The notes below the pieces were generated by a model, which saw only the letters and a program-made list of their open reading frames with translations, was not told where the DNA came from and ran no database searches. A stretch of 10,428 bases of DNA, from positions 1 through 10,428 of the forward strand of contig JAACDS010000108.1 in assembly GCA_009936895.1 (NCBI GenBank), read 5' to 3'. Origin of the DNA: Pseudomonadota bacterium. GTDB lineage: Bacteria; Pseudomonadota; Gammaproteobacteria; Pseudomonadales; Azotimanducaceae. Positions 6,845-10,428 of this stretch are shown in pieces (position 1 is the first letter of the stretch; each line of letters begins with the position of its first letter). A program made the position numbers and the translations under genes.

Positions 6845-7734
6845 AATTTCTTATTGCAGGCCTTTTTCGGTTGCTCAATCTGATCCCGGACCGCTGGGCC
6901 GCGCACCTTGCCGATGGCATTGCGGGGTTGCTGGTTCGATTCAATACCGATATGGCGCGAGTAAGCCGGATTAACATTGCACATTGTTTTCCAGACTTGG
7001 ACCAGGCGTCTCAAGACCATCAGGTCCGTGCATCGCTTGCTCATGCCACTCTGTTGTTATTTGAGTTTGCTTATTTGCAGCATCGCCCCATTGATCAATT
7101 GTTAGAAAAAATCAATGGTGTTGACGGCGAACAGCACCTGCAGCGCGCTTGGCAAGAAGGGAATGGCGTGATTTTGTTGATGCCGCACTTTGGGTGCTGG
7201 GAGTTTTTGAGCATATACCTAGGTCGCGTCTACCCTATTTCCGCTCTCTATGATCCGCCGAATATGGCCGCCCTGGAGGAAAGTATCGTCAATACTCGCC
7301 AGCGGCAGGGCGCGAACATGTATCCGACCAACGCGTCGGGTTTGCGCGGGCTGATGCGAGGCCTGAAGTCTGGGAATGTGGTTGTCGTGTTGCCGGATCA
7401 AGTGCCTACGGGTAGAGGCGGTGGTGTAATTGCACCGTTTTTTGGACAGGACGCATTAACAATGCTGTTGGGTAAGCGGCTGATGAACGTTGGTCGTCCA
7501 ACGGTACTGATGGCTGCGGCTTGGCGGGAGCTTAGCGCTGAAGGCATCCGCTATCGATTGAGCTTCGACGAACCGGCCGAGGGGCTTGCCAGCGACCAGG
7601 AAGACATTCACGCGGCTGCGCTAAATGCGAGTATTGAAAGCATTGTTCGTCGCGATCCAGCCCAATACCAATGGTCTTATAAACGCTTTCGGCGTTTGGG
7701 CGAAAACAGACCGGATCTCTATCGCCGCCAGTAA
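6841..7734 (+). CDS. LpxL/HtrB-family lipid A acyltransferase
   Basis: This family transfers a secondary acyl chain, usually laurate-like, from acyl-ACP to a lipid A precursor at the inner membrane. The 297-aa protein has the catalytic HX4E motif HFGCWE (H116, E121), the DQVPTGRGGGVIAPFFGQDALT region (186-207) and the C-terminal QYQWSYKRFRR (275-285) of the lysophospholipid/lipid A acyltransferase fold. Its hydrophobic N-terminus (about residues 1-32) fits a membrane anchor. GTG 6841 overlaps the tag stop by 4 nt, with GAAGG at 6832-6836 as RBS, so the two are translationally coupled. I recall a homologue after tag in Pseudomonas (PA0011 region). The exact acyl chain and acceptor position cannot be read from sequence, so I leave the symbol blank. 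Other acyltransferases of the same fold remain possible. Confidence 0.88.
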   Translation: MKFLIAGLFRLLNLIPDRWAAHLADGIAGLLVRFNTDMARVSRINIAHCFPDLDQASQDHQVRASLAHATLLLFEFAYLQHRPIDQLLEKINGVDGEQHLQRAWQEGNGVILLMPHFGCWEFLSIYLGRVYPISALYDPPNMAALEESIVNTRQRQGANMYPTNASGLRGLMRGLKSGNVVVVLPDQVPTGRGGGVIAPFFGQDALTMLLGKRLMNVGRPTVLMAAAWRELSAEGIRYRLSFDEPAEGLASDQEDIHAAALNASIESIVRRDPAQYQWSYKRFRRLGENRPDLYRRQ

Positions 7735-9164
7735 GCAGGTGTTAGCAGCACCAGCAGGGTGAAGATCTCTAGGCGGCCGAGCATCATATTGAACATGAGT
7801 ACCCATTTAACTCCGGTATCCAATCCCGCGTAGTTATTGGCAACATCTCCAAGGCCCGGCCCTAGGTTGTTGAGCGTTGCGCCAACAGCAGAAAAAGCCG
7901 TTAAAAAATCCAAATCGCTGGACAGCATAATCACGGTGACGGACAACAAAAATATCAGCACATAGACGCTGAAAAAGCTCCAGACGGATTCAATCAGCCG
8001 GTCAGATACAGGGGTTTTACCCAGCTTAATGGGGAAGACGCCATTGGGGTGGATCAAACGCCTCACTTCGCGCATTCCTTGGAGGTAGATCATGAGTACG
8101 CGCACCAGCTTGATGCCCCCTGCGGTGGAACCGGCACAGCCTCCAGCAAAAGCGGCAAGTAAGAGTAGGGTGGGTGCGGCGGCGGGCCATTGAGAGACGT
8201 TTTCCGTGACGAAGCCCGTCGTGGTGGCAAAGGAAATCGTTTGAAAAATACCTTGTCGAAGGGCTGAGTCTTGGGTTTCTGGTGTGTTAAGTAGAATGCT
8301 GACTACGGCAAAACCCACAAATAACAGCATCAAAAAATAGGTTCTGACCTCATGGTCTGCCAGATACAAACGCAGATCCCTGCGGCGCCAAACGAGAAAG
8401 TGAAGACCAAAGTTAATACCGGATAGCACCATGAATACGCAGGCGACGGCTTCGATGGCAGGACTGTTGAAAAATCCCATGCTGGCGTCGTGAGTTGAAA
8501 AGCCGCCAATGGCAACGGTCGCAAAACTGTGACTGACGGCATCGAACACACTCATCCCGGCATACCAGTAGGCAAAGGCACAGGCGACCGTGAGACTGAG
8601 GTAAATGTACCAAAGGGCTTTGGCGGTTTCGGTGATGCGTGGGGTAAGTTTGTTGTCCTTGACCGGGCCCGGAGATTCCGTGCGGTACAGCTGCATACCA
8701 CCGATACCCAGCATTGGGAAAATTGCCACGGCCAGTACGATGATGCCCATGCCACCAAACCACTGCAGTTGTTGGCGGTAGAACAGCAGTGACTTTGGCA
8801 TGTCGTCTAGGTTGACCAGCACTGTCGCGCCGGTGGTGGTCAGCCCGGACATGGACTCAAAGACCGCATCGACGAAGATCAGATTTAAGTTCGGGGCTAA
8901 CAAAAAAGGGATGGCACCAAAAAGGCCCAGACCCAAATAAAACAGAGCCGTGATTAAAAATCCGTCCCCGCCACGCAGCTCACGATTGCCTCTCAGTGGC
9001 AGCCACATGCACAAACCGCAGCCCAAGGTAAGCAATAACGCGATGCTAAATGTGTGAAGCGTCTGTTCGCCGAAATACAGCGCCACCAACATCGGCGGGA
9101 TGAACGTTGCGCTGAAGCAAGTCAACAACGTGCCGGTAATACGAAAGATGACAGAGAGGTGCAC
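7719..9164 (-). CDS. trkH: Trk system potassium uptake protein TrkH
   Basis: TrkH is the membrane channel subunit of the low-affinity potassium uptake system, gated by cytoplasmic TrkA. The 481-aa protein is hydrophobic throughout. It carries the four pore-loop sequences: TTTGAT (109-114), TVAIGGFS (216-223), TTTGFV (314-319) and NNLGPG (432-437). RQQLQWFGGMGIIVLAVAIFP (130-150) is a family block. It aligns with E. coli TrkH from the initial MH to the terminal TPxxWR, so it is full length. GTG 9164 is the first possible start: the trkA stop is in the same frame 9 nt upstream. There is no clear RBS, so coupling to trkA is likely. Its last 16 bp overlap the acyltransferase gene on the opposite strand. 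Confidence 0.97.
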   Translation of the reverse strand: MHLSVIFRITGTLLTCFSATFIPPMLVALYFGEQTLHTFSIALLLTLGCGLCMWLPLRGNRELRGGDGFLITALFYLGLGLFGAIPFLLAPNLNLIFVDAVFESMSGLTTTGATVLVNLDDMPKSLLFYRQQLQWFGGMGIIVLAVAIFPMLGIGGMQLYRTESPGPVKDNKLTPRITETAKALWYIYLSLTVACAFAYWYAGMSVFDAVSHSFATVAIGGFSTHDASMGFFNSPAIEAVACVFMVLSGINFGLHFLVWRRRDLRLYLADHEVRTYFLMLLFVGFAVVSILLNTPETQDSALRQGIFQTISFATTTGFVTENVSQWPAAAPTLLLLAAFAGGCAGSTAGGIKLVRVLMIYLQGMREVRRLIHPNGVFPIKLGKTPVSDRLIESVWSFFSVYVLIFLLSVTVIMLSSDLDFLTAFSAVGATLNNLGPGLGDVANNYAGLDTGVKWVLMFNMMLGRLEIFTLLVLLTPAYWRR

Positions 9165-9173
9165 AGGTATCCG

Positions 9174-10428
9174 TCAGATAAAATTCATGCTGACTTGAAA
9201 CAGGCGCTCTACTTGGGACACCTTGGTCTTATCGACCATGAAGAGAATCACATGGTCATCGGTAGCAATAAGAACGTCATCGTGTGCAATAAGAACGTCT
9301 TCGCCCCGCACGATCGCGCCAATGGTCACACCACTGGGGAGCTTAAGCTCGTTGAGCCGGCGACCGACGACACTGGAGCTTGTTGCGTCGCCGTGTGCGA
9401 TTGCTTCTATGGCCTCTGCAGCACCGCGCCGCAAACTGTGAACCCGCGCCACATCGGCTTTACGCACATGGGACAGTACCGACCCGGTGGTGGCTTGCTG
9501 CGGTGAAATGGCCACGTCAATTTCACCACCTTGGACGAGGTCAATGTAGGCCGGTTTGGTGATCAACGTGATGACTTGTCTGACGCCTAGGCGTTTGGCC
9601 ATTAAGGACGACATGATATTGACTTCATCGTCGTTGGTGAGCGCGCAAAATGCATCGCATTGCTCGATGTTTTCTTCCAACAACAATTCACGATCCGTCG
9701 CGTTGCCTTGTATGACTACGGTATTGTGAAGCTGATTCGCCAGCGTCTTTGCCCGTTCTGGGCTCAGTTCAACGAGTTTGACGGCATACTCTTTGTCGAT
9801 TTCCGAGGCCAGCTTCGCGCCAATGTTGCCGCCGCCGACAATGGTAATACGCCGATAGGGTTGCTCTGCCTTGCGCAGCTCCCCCATAACCTTGGTGATA
9901 TGCTCGCGGGCGGCGATGAAAAACACCTCATCCTCGGCTTCGATTACCGTATCACCGCGAGGAACAATGGACTGGCCGCGTCGGAAAATGGCAGCAACCC
10001 GGGTATCGGCGTTGGGCATGTCTTCACGCAGAAAGCTCAGGGCATGACCGACTAAGGGCCCGCCGTGCACCGCGCGCATGGCCACCAGCTGTACTCGGCC
10101 ATTGGCAAAGTCGGCCACGTCCAAGGCGCCTGGATGGCTTAGGAGTTCGTGAATTTGCTCGGTTACCACGGCCTCTGGATTAATCAGCCGGTCAATTGGC
10201 ATGTGATTCTTGTGGAAAAAGCCCTCTTTCTCGAGGTAGGCAGAGGATCGTATTCGGGCGATCTTCATGGGGGTACGGAACAAGGAATAACAAACCTGAC
10301 AGGCGACCATATTGATTTCATCGCTGGACGTAACGGCAATCAACATTTCTGCGTCGTCTGCGCCGGCCCGTCGCAGTACGTCAGGGTGTGAGGCGGAGCC
10401 TTCGATGGTTTGAATGTCTAGGCGCATC
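9174..10428 (-). CDS. trkA: Trk potassium uptake NAD-binding regulator TrkA, N-terminus outside the window
   Basis: TrkA is the peripheral cytoplasmic regulator of TrkH and senses nucleotides through RCK (TrkA-N/TrkA-C) domains. The visible 417 residues cover the rest of RCK1 (SHPDVLRRAGADDAEML, TSSDEINMVACQV), the first TrkA-C domain, a complete second RCK with the nucleotide loop GGGNIG (visible residues 198-203), and the second TrkA-C to the end. Comparison with E. coli TrkA (458 aa) suggests about 43 residues are missing, including the first Rossmann glycine loop. The ATG at 10427 is therefore an internal Met and not the start. trkA precedes trkH by 9 nt in one operon. Its promoter and start lie beyond 10428. 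Confidence 0.97.
   Translation of the reverse strand, partial: MRLDIQTIEGSASHPDVLRRAGADDAEMLIAVTSSDEINMVACQVCYSLFRTPMKIARIRSSAYLEKEGFFHKNHMPIDRLINPEAVVTEQIHELLSHPGALDVADFANGRVQLVAMRAVHGGPLVGHALSFLREDMPNADTRVAAIFRRGQSIVPRGDTVIEAEDEVFFIAAREHITKVMGELRKAEQPYRRITIVGGGNIGAKLASEIDKEYAVKLVELSPERAKTLANQLHNTVVIQGNATDRELLLEENIEQCDAFCALTNDDEVNIMSSLMAKRLGVRQVITLITKPAYIDLVQGGEIDVAISPQQATTGSVLSHVRKADVARVHSLRRGAAEAIEAIAHGDATSSSVVGRRLNELKLPSGVTIGAIVRGEDVLIAHDDVLIATDDHVILFMVDKTKVSQVERLFQVSMNFI

Noticed and set aside
7738..7752. GGTG...CACC hairpin after the acyltransferase stop, as a terminator
   Set aside because: The stem is 4 bp with a 7-nt loop and no T-tract, and the bases are conserved trkH codons.
9054..9506. 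150-aa open frame on the + strand, antisense to trkA/trkH
   Set aside because: It crosses the well-supported trkA-trkH junction, has no family resemblance I recognise, and its composition fits a shadow of the opposite-strand genes.
10425..10427. ATG at the window edge as the trkA start
   Set aside because: It lies about 43 residues into the TrkA fold by comparison with E. coli, and the first nucleotide-binding loop would be missing. It is an internal Met.

Overview
This window is the dnaA-side origin neighbourhood of a gammaproteobacterial chromosome, followed by a small housekeeping cluster. DnaA, DnaN, RecF, GyrB, Tag, TrkH and TrkA all resemble their E. coli counterparts along most of their length. 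From memory, the order dnaA-dnaN-recF-gyrB with tag, a lipid A-type acyltransferase and trkA nearby is closest to Pseudomonas and its marine relatives (Pseudomonadales/Cellvibrionales type). Two perfect parS sites of the Pseudomonas/Bacillus type support this. Genus and species cannot be named from the sequence.

Layout. Positions 1-149 are the dnaA leader. Positions 150-3775 hold dnaA, dnaN and recF on the + strand. There is a 97-nt spacer after dnaA, and only 7 nt between dnaN and recF, which begins with TTG. Inside recF are two identical 16-bp parS palindromes (3105-3120 and 3735-3750), exactly 630 bp apart. gyrB (3831-6242) follows a 55-nt gap that may hold a weak promoter. tag (6260-6844) and an LpxL/HtrB-family acyltransferase (6841-7734) follow with almost no spacing. 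From the other side, on the - strand, come trkA (N-terminus cut off by the window edge at 10428) and trkH. The last 16 bp of trkH overlap the end of the acyltransferase gene tail to tail. No stretch longer than about 150 nt lacks a gene.

How the genes work together. DnaA initiates replication, DnaN is the sliding clamp, RecF loads RecA at gaps, GyrB is the ATPase subunit of gyrase, and the parS sites mark the origin region for ParB and segregation. Tag repairs 3-methyladenine. The acyltransferase modifies lipid A or a similar envelope lipid. TrkA and TrkH are the regulatory and channel subunits of a potassium uptake system.

I did not find an undescribed system. The points most worth a second look are the paired parS sites, which encode the same FHVE tetrapeptide in recF, the probable GTG start of dnaA at 150, and the terminator-free convergent overlap of the acyltransferase and trkH genes. 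I saw no RNA genes, mobile elements, CRISPR arrays or convincing DnaA-box cluster, so oriC itself is probably outside the window.
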